From contig SEAC01000015.1 in assembly GCA_004173235.1 (NCBI GenBank), forward strand, positions 1-64,000: a DNA stretch of 64,000 bases, in the 5' to 3' direction. Shown in pieces: positions 1-7,962 of this stretch. Both the position numbers and the translations under genes were made by a program. The stretch comes from Chitinophagaceae bacterium (lineage in GTDB: Bacteria; Bacteroidota; Bacteroidia; Chitinophagales; Chitinophagaceae). Below the pieces are notes generated by a model. The model searched no databases. It saw only the letters and a program-made list of their open reading frames with translations, and was not told the origin of the DNA. The stretch's first letter is position 1; each line of letters starts with the position of its first letter.

Positions 1-51
1 GATACCTTTGCCCATGACTCAGTTTTTTGTGTGGTAACTTGAAACTAAGTC

Positions 52-77
52 AAAAAAGGGAGGCCCCAAAGCCTCCC
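52..77 (-). terminator. Rho-independent terminator-like hairpin
   Basis: A 7-bp perfect stem (gggaggc / gcctccc, loop cccaaa) has six A on its left, which read as a T-run for leftward transcription. It could also act weakly rightward, where only ttt follows. No gene is visible between it and the next hairpin at 173-199. Confidence 0.55.
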
Positions 78-172
78 TTTATCGTATTAATGCGGAACTT
101 TCCCCGGACAACAGTGATTCCTTGTTCACTATTCTGCTATTCAAATGCCTCTTGCTTAGGCGGCCGAAGACG

Positions 173-199
173 AAAAAAGGGAAGCCCAACGGACTTCCC
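173..199 (-). terminator. Terminator of the CHRD lipoprotein gene
   Basis: The stem gggaag / cttccc (179-184 with 194-199) is preceded on the + strand by six A, so leftward transcripts end in a hairpin plus U-run. It lies 38 bases beyond the stop of the gene at 237-734. Confidence 0.7.
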
Positions 200-236
200 T
201 TCGCTATTCGTTATCTGACCAGAGATTTCTTGCTCC

Positions 237-734
237 TTAGTTGCTGCGCTGGAACGTCAGCTGGCCACGCAGCTCGCCCGTAGGGTAAGCGGCGGAAGCT
301 TTCGTATACACCGTTACGTAGTACAGTCCGGCGAGCAGTTCGGTTTCTTTCACCACCACGTTGTCAACGGCCAGGCTCTGGCTGAAGCTGCCCGATTTGC
401 GGCGAGGAGGTGTGTTGGAGGTTGTGCTGTTGGCAAACGACTGCAGGATGGCGCCGTTGTATCCGCCGTCGGCAGGTCCCTGGATGCGGATCGCAGTTAC
501 GGAGTCGGTCGTGTTGCTCCAGGTAACGGTGTACGACATCGTACGGGTAGTGTTGTCGTAGCTGGCATTGAGCGTGCCGGTGGCGGGGGAGGCAACTGCG
601 GGCGTCGGAGCAACCTGCGCTGCATTCAGCGGAAGGTTGGTGCCGGCATAGGTAACGGTCTCAGGCGATTTCTTGCAGGATACTGCTGCAACGGTCGCTA
701 CGGAAAGCACGATGATACTCAGTCTTTGAAACAT
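237..734 (-). CDS. CHRD domain-containing lipoprotein
   Basis: 165 residues. The N-terminus MFQRLSIIVLSVATVAAVSCKK is a lipoprotein signal whose lipobox-like VSC places a lipidated Cys at about residue 19. The rest resembles a CHRD (chordin-like) domain of the secreted Bacteroidota type: alternating strands with TGTLNASYDNTTRTMSYTVTW and the terminal YPTGELRGQLTF motif typical of that family. The ATG at 734 was preferred over an upstream in-frame ATG because a perfect -7 box (TATTTTTG, 753-760 on the minus strand) lies 18 bases upstream of it. The upstream ATG would sit before the transcription start. Export to the periplasm or surface is inferred; no enzymatic function is known for the domain. 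It is monocistronic with its own terminator. Confidence 0.8.
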   Translation of the reverse strand: MFQRLSIIVLSVATVAAVSCKKSPETVTYAGTNLPLNAAQVAPTPAVASPATGTLNASYDNTTRTMSYTVTWSNTTDSVTAIRIQGPADGGYNGAILQSFANSTTSNTPPRRKSGSFSQSLAVDNVVVKETELLAGLYYVTVYTKASAAYPTGELRGQLTFQRSN

Positions 735-752
735 AGCAGGGCTGATTTGCGC

Positions 753-760
753 CAAAAATA
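753..760 (-). promoter_or_regulatory. -7 box of the CHRD lipoprotein gene
   Basis: TATTTTTG on the minus strand matches the Bacteroidota TAnnTTTG consensus, 18 bases before the ATG at 734. Confidence 0.6.
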
Positions 761-887
761 GCATTATTTCCCGTCCGCAGAAATTGAGTTCTCCACCAAA
801 ACAAGTAATTCATTCGGAAGTCGGAAGTCTGAAGGAAAATGATCTTGGAGTTGCTAAACCCTCCGGAACCATCCGGAACCTTCCCGC

Positions 888-3488
888 TTACTTCAACAGT
901 CCCTTGATCTCATTCAGCTTCAGTAACGCCTCCACGGGCGTGAGCCGGTTGATGTCGAGGTTCTCGAGCACGCGCCGGATCTCGTCGAAGGTCTGGCTGT
1001 GCGCGTCGAAGATGCTCAACTGCACTTTGGGCGCAGCCAGCTGCTTCAGTCCCTCAGTGGGAGACGCATCCACATGCTGCGCCTCCAGCTGCTGCAGCAC
1101 GTCGCGGGCACGCGCCAGCAACTCGGGGGGCATCCCGGCCATCTTGGCCACGTGTATGCCGAAGCTGTGCGTAGACCCGCCGCGGGCGAGTTTTCGGAGG
1201 AAGATGATCTTGCCGCCGATCTCTTTGTTGGTAACGTGGTAGTTCTTCACGCGCGGCAACTTTTCTTCCAGCTCGTTCAGCTCGTGGTAGTGCGTTGCAA
1301 ACAGCGTCTTGGGTTGCTGCGGCGCGTTGTGCAGGTATTCCGCAATGCTCCAGGCGATGGAGATGCCGTCGTAGGTGCTGGTGCCGCGACCGATCTCGTC
1401 GAGGAGGATGAGGCAGCGCGGGGAAATGTTGTTGATGATCGAAGCCGTCTCGTTCATCTCTACCATGAACGTGGATTCGCCGGCGCTCAGGTTGTCGGAC
1501 GCACCTACGCGGGTAAAGATCTTGTCGGTGAGCGGGATGCGCGCATCGCCTGCCGGCACGAACGAGCCCATGTGCGCCATCAGCGTAATGAGCGCCGTCT
1601 GCCGCAGCAAAGCGCTCTTACCACTCATGTTCGGACCCGTAAGGATGATGATCTGCTGCTCGTCTTTATTCAGCGTGATGTCGTTGCTCACGTAGGCATC
1701 GCCCGGCGCCAGCTGCCGCTCAATCACAGGATGTCGTCCTTCGGAGATCAGTAGCTCTTCGCCATCGTGCACATCGGGTCTGCGGTAGCCAAACTGCAGC
1801 GCGTTGTTGGCAAAGCAGCACAGGCAGTCGAGCACGGCCAATATCTGCGCATCGGTCTGGATGGGTGCCAGGTAGTCGTGCAGCTCGTTCAGCAGGTGAT
1901 CGAACAGCTGCTGCTCCAGCGCGTGCATCTTGTCTTCGGCGCCGGTGATCTTTTCTTCATACTCCGTCAGTTCCGGCGTGATGTAGCGCTCGCAGTTGGC
2001 CAGCGTTTGTTTCCGGATCCAGTCGGCGGGCACTTTGTCTTTGTGGGTATTGGTCACCTCGAGGTAATAGCCGAACACGTTGTTGAATCCGATCTTGAGC
2101 GACTGGATGCCGGTGCGTGTCGATTCGGCCTGTTGCAGCTGCAGCAGGTATTCCTTGCCGTTATGTGCGATGAAGCGCCACGAGTCGAGTTCCTCGTGCA
2201 CCCCCGGTGCAATGAAGCCACCCTTGGAGGCCACCGCCGGCGGGTTTTCAGCGATCCAGGCGCTGATCTTATCGGCTATGAGCGCGCAAGGGTTCAGCGT
2301 ATCGGCGAGCCGGGCAAGGTAGGGGCTGGTGGTGCCATCGAGCAGCTGCCGGATGGCGGCCACCTGGCGTAGCGCCCTTGCCAGTTGCAACAACTCGCGC
2401 GGGTTGATCTTCTTGAGCGGGATCTTCGACACGAGGCGCTCCAGGTCGCCGCACTGGCGCAGCGCGTGGCCAAGTTTCTCGCGCAGCTCGGGCTCCAGCA
2501 GTAAGTGTGCTACCACGTCGAGGCGCTCGTTGATCTTGTCGCGTTCGCGGAGCGGGAAAACGATCCAGCGCTTGAGCAGGCGCGCACCCATCGGGGTCAA
2601 TGTGTTGTCGAGCACCTTTAAGAGCGTTGCCCCGCCGTCCACCGGGCTGTGCAACAGCTCGAGGTTGCGGATGGTAAAGCGATCGAGCCAGAGGTGCTCC
2701 TCCCGGTCGATGCGCTGCAGCGCGGTGATGTGCTGCAGGTTGGGATGCTCGGTGTCTTTCAGGTAATGCAGCACTGCGCCGGCGGCCACAAGGGCGGCGT
2801 TGAGCGCATCCACTCCGAAGCCTTTCAGCGAGTGCGTACCGAAATGCTTCAGCAGCGATTCTTCGGCATAGTGCTGCTGAAACACCCATTCATCGAGCGT
2901 GTAGGTATAAAAGCGGGTGCCGAATTCTTCCTTGAACCGCTTCTGGTTCTGCCGCTGAAAGATGACTTCGGCAGGACGGAAGCCCATAAGCAGTTTGTCG
3001 GCATACTCGCGGTCGCCCTGCGCTACGAAGAATTCGCCCGTGGATATGTCGAGGAAGGCAAGGCCATAAATTCCTTCTGCTTCCAGGTGCAGTGCCGCCA
3101 GGAAGTTGTTGGTGCCGTGTTCCAGCAGCTTGTCGTTGGTTGCCGTGCCGGGCGTCACCATTTCGGTCACGCCGCGCTTCACGATGCCCTTGACCGTTTT
3201 GGGGTCTTCGAGCTGGTCGCAGATGGCCACGCGGTAGCCTGCGCGCACGAGCTTGTGGAGGTACGTGTCGAGCGCATGGTGCGGGAAACCGGCGAGTTCG
3301 TTGTCGGCCGAGCCGTTGTTGCGCTTGGTGAGCGTGATGCCGAGTACGCCGGCGGCCACCACGGCGTCGCCGCCGAAGGTTTCGTAAAAATCGCCCACAC
3401 GAAACAGCAGGATGGCATCCGGGTACCGCGCCTTGATGGCGCTGTGTTGCTGCATCAGCGGGGTTTCCGCACTTTTCGTTTTGCTCAT
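888..3488 (-). CDS. mutS: DNA mismatch repair protein MutS
   Basis: 866 residues, normal length for MutS1. It recognises mismatches and small loops and recruits MutL. The mismatch-binding Phe-x-Glu motif is in FYETFG near residue 36 of domain I. The Walker A motif GPNMSGKS is at 618-625, followed by the DEIGRGTSTYDG Walker B/signature region and the ATHYHEL switch. The C-terminus carries a helix-turn-helix dimerisation region and a short tail ending LKLNEIKGLLK. The ATG at 3488 has a -7 box TAAATTTG (3499-3506, minus strand) only 10 bases upstream, so the 5' leader is very short. It stands alone: the upstream neighbour is divergent, and the downstream gap of 153 bases to the CHRD gene promoter has no obvious terminator. 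Confidence 0.97.
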   Translation of the reverse strand: MSKTKSAETPLMQQHSAIKARYPDAILLFRVGDFYETFGGDAVVAAGVLGITLTKRNNGSADNELAGFPHHALDTYLHKLVRAGYRVAICDQLEDPKTVKGIVKRGVTEMVTPGTATNDKLLEHGTNNFLAALHLEAEGIYGLAFLDISTGEFFVAQGDREYADKLLMGFRPAEVIFQRQNQKRFKEEFGTRFYTYTLDEWVFQQHYAEESLLKHFGTHSLKGFGVDALNAALVAAGAVLHYLKDTEHPNLQHITALQRIDREEHLWLDRFTIRNLELLHSPVDGGATLLKVLDNTLTPMGARLLKRWIVFPLRERDKINERLDVVAHLLLEPELREKLGHALRQCGDLERLVSKIPLKKINPRELLQLARALRQVAAIRQLLDGTTSPYLARLADTLNPCALIADKISAWIAENPPAVASKGGFIAPGVHEELDSWRFIAHNGKEYLLQLQQAESTRTGIQSLKIGFNNVFGYYLEVTNTHKDKVPADWIRKQTLANCERYITPELTEYEEKITGAEDKMHALEQQLFDHLLNELHDYLAPIQTDAQILAVLDCLCCFANNALQFGYRRPDVHDGEELLISEGRHPVIERQLAPGDAYVSNDITLNKDEQQIIILTGPNMSGKSALLRQTALITLMAHMGSFVPAGDARIPLTDKIFTRVGASDNLSAGESTFMVEMNETASIINNISPRCLILLDEIGRGTSTYDGISIAWSIAEYLHNAPQQPKTLFATHYHELNELEEKLPRVKNYHVTNKEIGGKIIFLRKLARGGSTHSFGIHVAKMAGMPPELLARARDVLQQLEAQHVDASPTEGLKQLAAPKVQLSIFDAHSQTFDEIRRVLENLDINRLTPVEALLKLNEIKGLLK

Positions 3489-3498
3489 GTCGTGGCGG

Positions 3499-3506
3499 CA
3501 AATTTA
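3499..3506 (-). promoter_or_regulatory. -7 box of mutS
   Basis: TAAATTTG on the minus strand, 10 bases before the mutS ATG. Confidence 0.6.
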
Positions 3507-3570
3507 CCCCGGCAGGTCCATCCGGCCCGGGGAAAAAGCCCACGAAAAAATGGTTTTTATCCCCAGAAAA

Positions 3571-3712
3571 AGAGAAAGAACGCAGATTGATTATGATTTT
3601 TATGATCCGCGCCGATTTATTGCTAACTTGATTTATGCGGATCTTTACCAATTTTTCGACCAACCAATCTGCGAAAATCATAGCAATCATAGAGAATCTG
3701 CGTTCTTTCTCT
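3571..3712. repeat. Intergenic inverted-repeat element, copy A
   Basis: The 142-bp element has perfect 18-bp inverted ends (agagaaagaacgcagatt at 3571-3588; its complement at 3695-3712). Inner blocks resembling tatgatt/aatcata add to the symmetry. It sits between divergent mutS and the methyltransferase gene. Related copies are at 7835-7962 and 9051-9212. It encodes nothing convincing; MITE-like or REP-like origin is inference. Confidence 0.8.
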
Positions 3713-3727
3713 TCGCCGCTTGCGGCC

Positions 3728-3735
3728 TACCTTTG
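3728..3735 (+). promoter_or_regulatory. -7 box of the SpoU methyltransferase gene
   Basis: TACCTTTG is 8 bases before the ATG at 3744. An in-frame ATG at 3720 lies upstream of this box and is therefore unlikely to be used. Confidence 0.6.
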
Positions 3736-3743
3736 CGCCGCAC

Positions 3744-4283
3744 ATGCGCAAGCTATCCACCGAAGAATTAGACCGCCTCTCCGTCGAAGAATTCAAGGCC
3801 GCCGACAAGTTGCCCGTCATCGCCGTGATGGAGAACGTCCGCAGCGCCTACAACGTGGGTTCGCTTTTCCGCACCTGCGATGCCTTCCGGCTCGAAGCAC
3901 TCTATCTTGTGGGCTATACCGCTTCCCCGCCACACAAGGAGATCCGCAAGACCGCCCTCGGTGCCGAAGACACGGTTGGCTGGAAGCATTTCAAAACAAT
4001 GGAAGAGGCCCTCGACGACCTCCGCGCGCTGGGCTACCGTATTTATGCGGTGGAGCAGGCCGAGGGAAGCCGGATGCTGCAAAACGTTTCGGTAGCAGCG
4101 GGCGAGAAAGTGGCCGTCGTTTTCGGAAACGAAGTGACCGGCGTGGAGCAAAGCACCATCGCGCAGTGCGACGGCTGTATCGAGATCCCGCAGCTCGGCA
4201 TGAAGCACTCGCTCAATGTGGCAACGGCTGCGGGCGTGGTTTTATGGGAGCTCGTGCGGCAGAAAATCACAAATACTCAATAA
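3744..4283 (+). CDS. TrmH/SpoU family RNA 2'-O-methyltransferase
   Basis: 179 residues, a minimal SPOUT methyltransferase that transfers a methyl group from S-adenosylmethionine to a ribose 2'-OH of tRNA or rRNA. The three family motifs are visible: NVRSAYNVGSLFRTCDA (motif 1, with the conserved N and R), VVFGNEVTGV (motif 2) and IPQLGMKHSLNVATAAGVVLWE (motif 3, trefoil-knot SAM site). No N-terminal RNA-binding extension is present, as in TrmL/TrmH-type single-domain enzymes, so the target nucleotide cannot be called. It is followed by an AT-rich repeat-containing spacer of about 80 bases and the UbiA-type gene. The start is set by the -7 box at 3728-3735. Confidence 0.9.
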   Translation: MRKLSTEELDRLSVEEFKAADKLPVIAVMENVRSAYNVGSLFRTCDAFRLEALYLVGYTASPPHKEIRKTALGAEDTVGWKHFKTMEEALDDLRALGYRIYAVEQAEGSRMLQNVSVAAGEKVAVVFGNEVTGVEQSTIAQCDGCIEIPQLGMKHSLNVATAAGVVLWELVRQKITNTQ

Positions 4284-4362
4284 TCAATTTTCAATTTCCA
4301 ATTCTCAAGGAGGGAATTGCACTTGAACCTTGAACATTGAGCATTGAATATTGAACATTTTT
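4284..4362. repeat. AT-rich low-complexity intergenic repeat (caat/attga type)
   Basis: Reiterated variants of aataatcaattttcaatttccaa and ttgaacattgagcattgaat fill the spacer between the methyltransferase and UbiA genes. The same vocabulary recurs at 12722-12825, 12860-12901, 15011-15060 and 15092-15134. Confidence 0.5.
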
Positions 4363-4365
4363 ACG

Positions 4366-5337
4366 ATGACCGTAGTCAAAAATTATCTCTCCCTCATCAA
4401 GTTCTCCCACACCATCTTCGCGATGCCCTTTGCGCTGATCGGGTTTTTCCTGGCAACTGCTTCCTGGATCAGGTCGCTGTACCTTTCCTATGCCAGCGGC
4501 ACGCACTATGAATGGTTCGCATTTGAGAATTCAAACGAGTCAGCATCCTCACCTCTTTCCGAGATGCTGAACCATCCCATGCAGTTTTTCGTTTTAAAAT
4601 TTCTGTTGGTAATAGCTTGCATGGTCTTCGCCCGCTCCGCCGCCATGGCTTTCAACCGCTACATCGACCGCAAGTTCGACGAGAAGAATCCGCGCACGGC
4701 CATCCGCGAGATTCCCAAGGGCATCATCACTCCGAAGAACGCGCTCTCTTTCACCATCGCCTGCTGCGTGCTCTTCATGGTTTCCACCTTCTTCATCAAC
4801 CGCATTTGTTTTTTCCTGTCGCCCGTGGCGCTGGCCGTGGTGCTGGGTTATAGCTACACCAAGCGCTTCACTCCCTTCTGCCACCTCGTGCTCGGGCTCG
4901 GCCTTTCGCTCGCACCCATCGGGGCCTGGCTTGCGGTCACCGGATTCTTCCACTGGCTGCCCCTGCTCTTCTCCTTCGCCGTATTATTCTGGGTGAGCGG
5001 CTTCGACATTATTTATGCGATGCAGGATGTGGACTTCGACCAATCGCAAAAGTTGTATTCCATACCGGCGGCCCTGGGGCGCGAGAAAGCGCTCCGCGTA
5101 TCCGAACTGCTGCACCTGCTGAGCGCTGCCTGTGTGGCCGCTGCAGGCCGCTTCGGCCATTTCGGCTGGCTCTATTGGATCGGCGTGCTCGTATTCGGCG
5201 GCATGCTCGTGTACCAGCATTCCATCGTCAAGCCCAACGACCTCCGCCGCGTCAACATCGCCTTCATGACGGCCAACGGCATCGCATCCGTAGTGTTCGC
5301 GCTGTTTGTCATTGCCGACCTGTTCGTGCTGGGATAG
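4366..5337 (+). CDS. UbiA-family prenyltransferase (4-hydroxybenzoate polyprenyltransferase-like)
   Basis: 323 residues, polytopic membrane protein. UbiA-family enzymes attach a polyprenyl chain to an aromatic acceptor, here probably in quinone biosynthesis (inferred). The first Asp-rich motif is NRYIDRKFD at residues 96-104, followed by the family's NPRTAIREIPKG. The second is DIIYAMQDVDFDQ near residues 213-225. Both bind Mg-prenyl diphosphate. An unusual hydrophilic insertion of about 35 residues (near 32-66, between the first two membrane segments) contains GTHYEWFAFENSNE. The start MTVVKNYLSLIKFSH was chosen because it begins the conserved N-terminus; an in-frame ATG five codons earlier is possible. 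Whether it makes menaquinone (MenA-like) or another product is not decidable here. Confidence 0.85.
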   Translation: MTVVKNYLSLIKFSHTIFAMPFALIGFFLATASWIRSLYLSYASGTHYEWFAFENSNESASSPLSEMLNHPMQFFVLKFLLVIACMVFARSAAMAFNRYIDRKFDEKNPRTAIREIPKGIITPKNALSFTIACCVLFMVSTFFINRICFFLSPVALAVVLGYSYTKRFTPFCHLVLGLGLSLAPIGAWLAVTGFFHWLPLLFSFAVLFWVSGFDIIYAMQDVDFDQSQKLYSIPAALGREKALRVSELLHLLSAACVAAAGRFGHFGWLYWIGVLVFGGMLVYQHSIVKPNDLRRVNIAFMTANGIASVVFALFVIADLFVLG

Positions 5338-5460
5338 GTTTGTCGTTGTTGTTTGTGGTTCCTTCGGCGGCAGGTAGCTACAGCGCTCATTTCTGCACTA
5401 AGTTTGCGGCCATAGTCACGTCGCTTCGCGCAACTACAAACCATAAACAACAAACAAAAG
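5336..5460. repeat. acaaacca-type repeats flanking the ruvX promoter, in inverted orientation
   Basis: The left part reads gtcgttgttgtttgtggtt; the right part reads aactacaaaccataaacaac. They are loosely complementary. The same family occurs at 33046-33088, 57308-57426 and 60479-60510. Confidence 0.5.
5399..5406 (+). promoter_or_regulatory. -7 box of ruvX
   Basis: TAAGTTTG matches TAnnTTTG. It leaves a leader of about 50 bases before ruvX that contains the acaaacc-type repeat. Confidence 0.5.
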
Positions 5461-5461
5461 A

Positions 5462-5875
5462 ATGGCCCGAATCCTGGCAATTGATTACGGCGCAAAACGC
5501 ACTGGCCTCGCGGTTACAGATCCGCTGCAGATCATCGCGACGGGCCTGATGACCATCGAGACGCCAAGGCTGATGGCCTTCCTGAAAGACTACGTAAAGA
5601 AGGAAGAAGTGGAGCTGGTGCTGATCGGGATGCCCACCAACTGGGACGACTCCGACACGCATAGCACGGCAGCCGTACGCAGGTTCATTGGCCTCTTCAA
5701 AACGCAGCTGCCCGCAACCGCCATACAGGAAGTGGACGAGCGCTTCACCTCACGCATGGCCTCGCAGGCCATTTCGCAGATGGGGTTGAAGAAAAAGCGC
5801 CGCGAGCAGAAAGGCCTTATCGACGAAGTGGCCGCAACCATCATGCTTCAGGAATACCTGCAAAGTAAAAGTTAG
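5462..5875 (+). CDS. ruvX: Putative pre-16S rRNA nuclease / Holliday junction resolvase-like protein RuvX (YqgF)
   Basis: 137 residues, usual YqgF length. The N-terminal RNase H-like motif ILAIDYGAKRTGLAVTD carries the catalytic Asp at residue 7. A central Glu lies in the LIGMPTNWDD region. The C-terminal IDEVAATIMLQEYL holds the last acidic residue. Family members process the 5' end of 16S rRNA in E. coli and were earlier proposed as resolvases. The ATG at 5462 follows a purine-rich aacaaaaga, with the promoter box at 5399-5406. A long 22-bp tandem array starts directly after the stop. Confidence 0.93.
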   Translation: MARILAIDYGAKRTGLAVTDPLQIIATGLMTIETPRLMAFLKDYVKKEEVELVLIGMPTNWDDSDTHSTAAVRRFIGLFKTQLPATAIQEVDERFTSRMASQAISQMGLKKKRREQKGLIDEVAATIMLQEYLQSKS

Positions 5876-5876
5876 G

Positions 5877-6121
5877 CTTCGGCTGCGCTCAGCCTGACAA
5901 TCGGCTGCGCTCAGCCTGACAATCGGCTGCGCTCAGCCTGACAATCGGCTACGCTCAGCCTGACAATCGGCTGCGCTCGGGCATGACAATCGGCTGCGCT
6001 CAGCCTGACAATCGGCTGCGCTCAGCCTGACAATTAGTTGCGCTCAGCCTGACAATTAGTTGCGCTCGGGCCTGACAATCGGCTGCGCTTGGCTGACAGT
6101 TCACTGCGATCGGGCTGACAT
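5877..6121. repeat. 22-bp tandem repeat array, about 11 units
   Basis: Units of the form ggctgcgctcagcctgac + aatc repeat from 5881 (5903, 5925, 5947, 5969 and on), with small variants (tacgctcagcc, ctcgggcatgac, ttagttgcgct) and decay toward 6100-6121. No reading frame through it looks like protein. A single related motif in opposite orientation, tgtcatgctaagcgcagtc, lies at 6252-6270. Confidence 0.95.
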
Positions 6122-6251
6122 CCTGCCGCGTTCACGCGCGCCGCGGGCCGTACCACCCGCACAACTACTGATGGAAAGCTGCGTGTTTTGAAGGAAGAAG
6201 GGGCGCTAACTGGGAATACGAATTGCTTTAAATCACTTGTAAAATTGCGGA

Positions 6252-6275
6252 TGTCATGCTAAGCGCAGTCGAAGC
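6252..6275 (-). repeat. Single inverted relative of the 22-bp repeat
   Basis: The reverse complement reads gcttcgactgcgcttagcat + gaca, close to the array unit (gcttcggctgcgctcagcc). It lies immediately upstream of the def promoter. Confidence 0.6.
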
Positions 6276-6279
6276 GCAT

Positions 6280-6287
6280 TAATTTTG
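6280..6287 (+). promoter_or_regulatory. -7 box of def (probable leaderless start)
   Basis: TAATTTTG is followed by only four bases (cgct) before the def ATG, so transcription should start at or next to the start codon. Confidence 0.65.
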
Positions 6288-6291
6288 CGCT

Positions 6292-6876
6292 ATGATTCTC
6301 CCGATAGTAGCCTATGGACACCCCGTTCTGCGCCAGGTGGCCGAAGACATCGATCCTGCCGCTTATCCCGACCTCGACAAGCTCATCGCCGATATGTGGG
6401 AAACGATGTATGCTTCCAACGGCGTGGGTCTTGCCGCACCGCAGATCAACCGGCCCCTGCGCCTCTTCGTGGTGGACTCTGAGCAGATCTTTTCCAACCG
6501 CGACGAAGACGACGACGAGGATTTTCCGGACGCTCCCGGCTACAAAGGCGTTTTTCTCAACGCGCACATCGTGGAAGAAGCAGGCGACGATTGGGCCTAC
6601 AATGAAGGCTGTCTTTCCATTCCCCGCATCCGCGAAGACATCTACCGCGCCGAAGAAGTGACCATCCGCTACCTCGATGAAAAACTGCAGCCGCAGGAGC
6701 GCACGTTCAACGGTGTCACCGGCCGCATCATTCTCCACGAATACGATCACATCGACGGCAAGCTGTTCATCGACCACCTTTCGCCCCTGAAGCGAAAGCT
6801 GATGAAGCGCAAGCTCGACGACATCTCGCGTGGATCCATCCGCACCGATTACCGTATGCTTTTCCAGAAGAAATGA
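6292..6876 (+). CDS. def: Peptide deformylase
   Basis: 194 residues. It removes the N-formyl group from nascent proteins using a metal ion. All three motifs are intact: GVGLAAPQI (45-53), EGCLSIP (105-111, metal ligand Cys107) and HEYDHIDG (149-156, metal ligands His149 and His153, catalytic Glu150). An acidic insert, DEDDDEDFPDAPG, near residues 69-80 is an expansion of a variable loop. No ribosome-binding site can exist, because the -7 box ends four bases before the ATG. The stop overlaps the next gene's start in ATGA, indicating translational coupling with the secreted protein downstream. Confidence 0.96.
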   Translation: MILPIVAYGHPVLRQVAEDIDPAAYPDLDKLIADMWETMYASNGVGLAAPQINRPLRLFVVDSEQIFSNRDEDDDEDFPDAPGYKGVFLNAHIVEEAGDDWAYNEGCLSIPRIREDIYRAEEVTIRYLDEKLQPQERTFNGVTGRIILHEYDHIDGKLFIDHLSPLKRKLMKRKLDDISRGSIRTDYRMLFQKK

Positions 6877-7817
6877 AGACCCATCTCCTTATAGCAGCCT
6901 CTCTTCTCTGTCTTGTAGCCGGTGCGCAGCCACCCGACACCAGCGATGTGGAAGCCGTTCGGCGCATGGTGACGATGAGCGAAGTGGTGATCCGCAGCGA
7001 CCTCAATGTGCCCCGCTTCCTGCAGCGCATCCGCAACGACTCATCCTACCACAAGGCTTTCAAGAACCTGCACATTCTTGGCTACACGGCCGAAAACTAC
7101 ATCGAGCTGTTTGATAAGAAGGGCCGCTCCGACGCCAGCCTGCGCAGCACCACGGTGCAGCACCGCGATGCGGACTGCCGTACGATGGAAGTAGTAAAAG
7201 AGCAGGTGACGGGCGACTTTTACGACAGCAACCGCGACTACAACTATTACACCGCGCAACTTTACGATGCTTTCTTTTTCACGCACGGCTCGGTTTGTGG
7301 CGAAACGAATATCGTGGCCGGCACCGAGCATGACGTGCGCGGCAAGCGAGGCCTCGAGAAGAACAAGGAGCAGCTGAAAATGCTGTTCTTCAACCCCGGA
7401 CGCAAAATTCCCGGCATCCCCTTCATCGGCAACAAGCTCGATGTGTTTGATGAGGAAGTGGCTAAATACTACAACTACGCCATCGATACATCCTCCTCGA
7501 TAAATGGTATCCCGTGCTACGTGTTCCGCATTGAGCGTCGTTCCGACCTTACCCGGAGCGAACGCGGCGACATCGTATTCGACAACATCACCACCTGGTT
7601 CAACCAGAAGACCATGGAGATCGTGGGCCGCGTATACGACATGAGCTACGATGCCGGCGTATACGACTTCGACGTACACATGAAAGTGGAGATGATGAAG
7701 GTGGGCAGCTACGTGGTGCCCTACACACTCAGCTACCGCGGCAACTGGCACCTGATGTTCAAGGGGCGCGAGCGCGGGGTGTTCAATGCAACGCTGCACG
7801 ATTTCAAAATCCCTTGA
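6873..7817 (+). CDS. Secreted protein of unknown function, coupled to def
   Basis: 314 residues. I do not recognise a family. The N-terminus MKTHLLIAASLLCLVAGAQ is a Sec signal peptide with predicted cleavage after GAQ, so the protein is probably periplasmic or outer-membrane associated. The mature part is beta-rich in its second half (INGIPCYVFRIERR, TTWFNQKTMEIVGRVYDM, VHMKVEMMKVGSYVVPYTLSYRG). That pattern recalls LolA/outer-membrane lipoprotein-carrier-like folds but is not enough for a call. It starts inside the def stop codon (ATGA). A repeat element begins 17 bases after its stop. Confidence 0.75.
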   Translation: MKTHLLIAASLLCLVAGAQPPDTSDVEAVRRMVTMSEVVIRSDLNVPRFLQRIRNDSSYHKAFKNLHILGYTAENYIELFDKKGRSDASLRSTTVQHRDADCRTMEVVKEQVTGDFYDSNRDYNYYTAQLYDAFFFTHGSVCGETNIVAGTEHDVRGKRGLEKNKEQLKMLFFNPGRKIPGIPFIGNKLDVFDEEVAKYYNYAIDTSSSINGIPCYVFRIERRSDLTRSERGDIVFDNITTWFNQKTMEIVGRVYDMSYDAGVYDFDVHMKVEMMKVGSYVVPYTLSYRGNWHLMFKGRERGVFNATLHDFKIP

Positions 7818-7834
7818 ATTGCCTTCGGCAAAGG

Positions 7835-7962
7835 AGAGAAAGAACGCGGATGCCACCTCCGGTGTCTCGCAGATCATTAAGATTGTTATGATTGGCTTAC
7901 GCGCGTCGAATAATAAAGCAGCGCGAATCTTATCAATCATAGCAGATCTGCGTTCGTTCGCT
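7835..7962. repeat. Intergenic inverted-repeat element, copy B
   Basis: The 128-bp relative of the 3571-3712 element has left end agagaaagaacgcggat (7835-7851) and right end atctgcgttcgttcgct (7946-7962). It contains inner ttatgattgg and tatcaatcata blocks. It fills the gap between two convergent genes; its right end touches the stop codon (7961-7963) of the pseudouridine synthase. Confidence 0.75.

Noticed and set aside
3..37. A -7-like box (3-10) with an ATG three bases later and a 7-codon frame MTQFFVW, followed by a hairpin, resembling a second attenuator leader
   Set aside because: No + strand gene lies downstream (the next + gene is at 3744), the hairpin T-run favours the minus strand, and seven codons are too few to be convincing.
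27..218. 63-codon reading frame across the left edge
   Set aside because: It runs through two terminator hairpins and an AT-rich repeat and has no start context or domain.
5877..6121. The 22-bp array considered as a CRISPR
   Set aside because: Units are directly contiguous with no unique spacers, and no cas gene is in the window.
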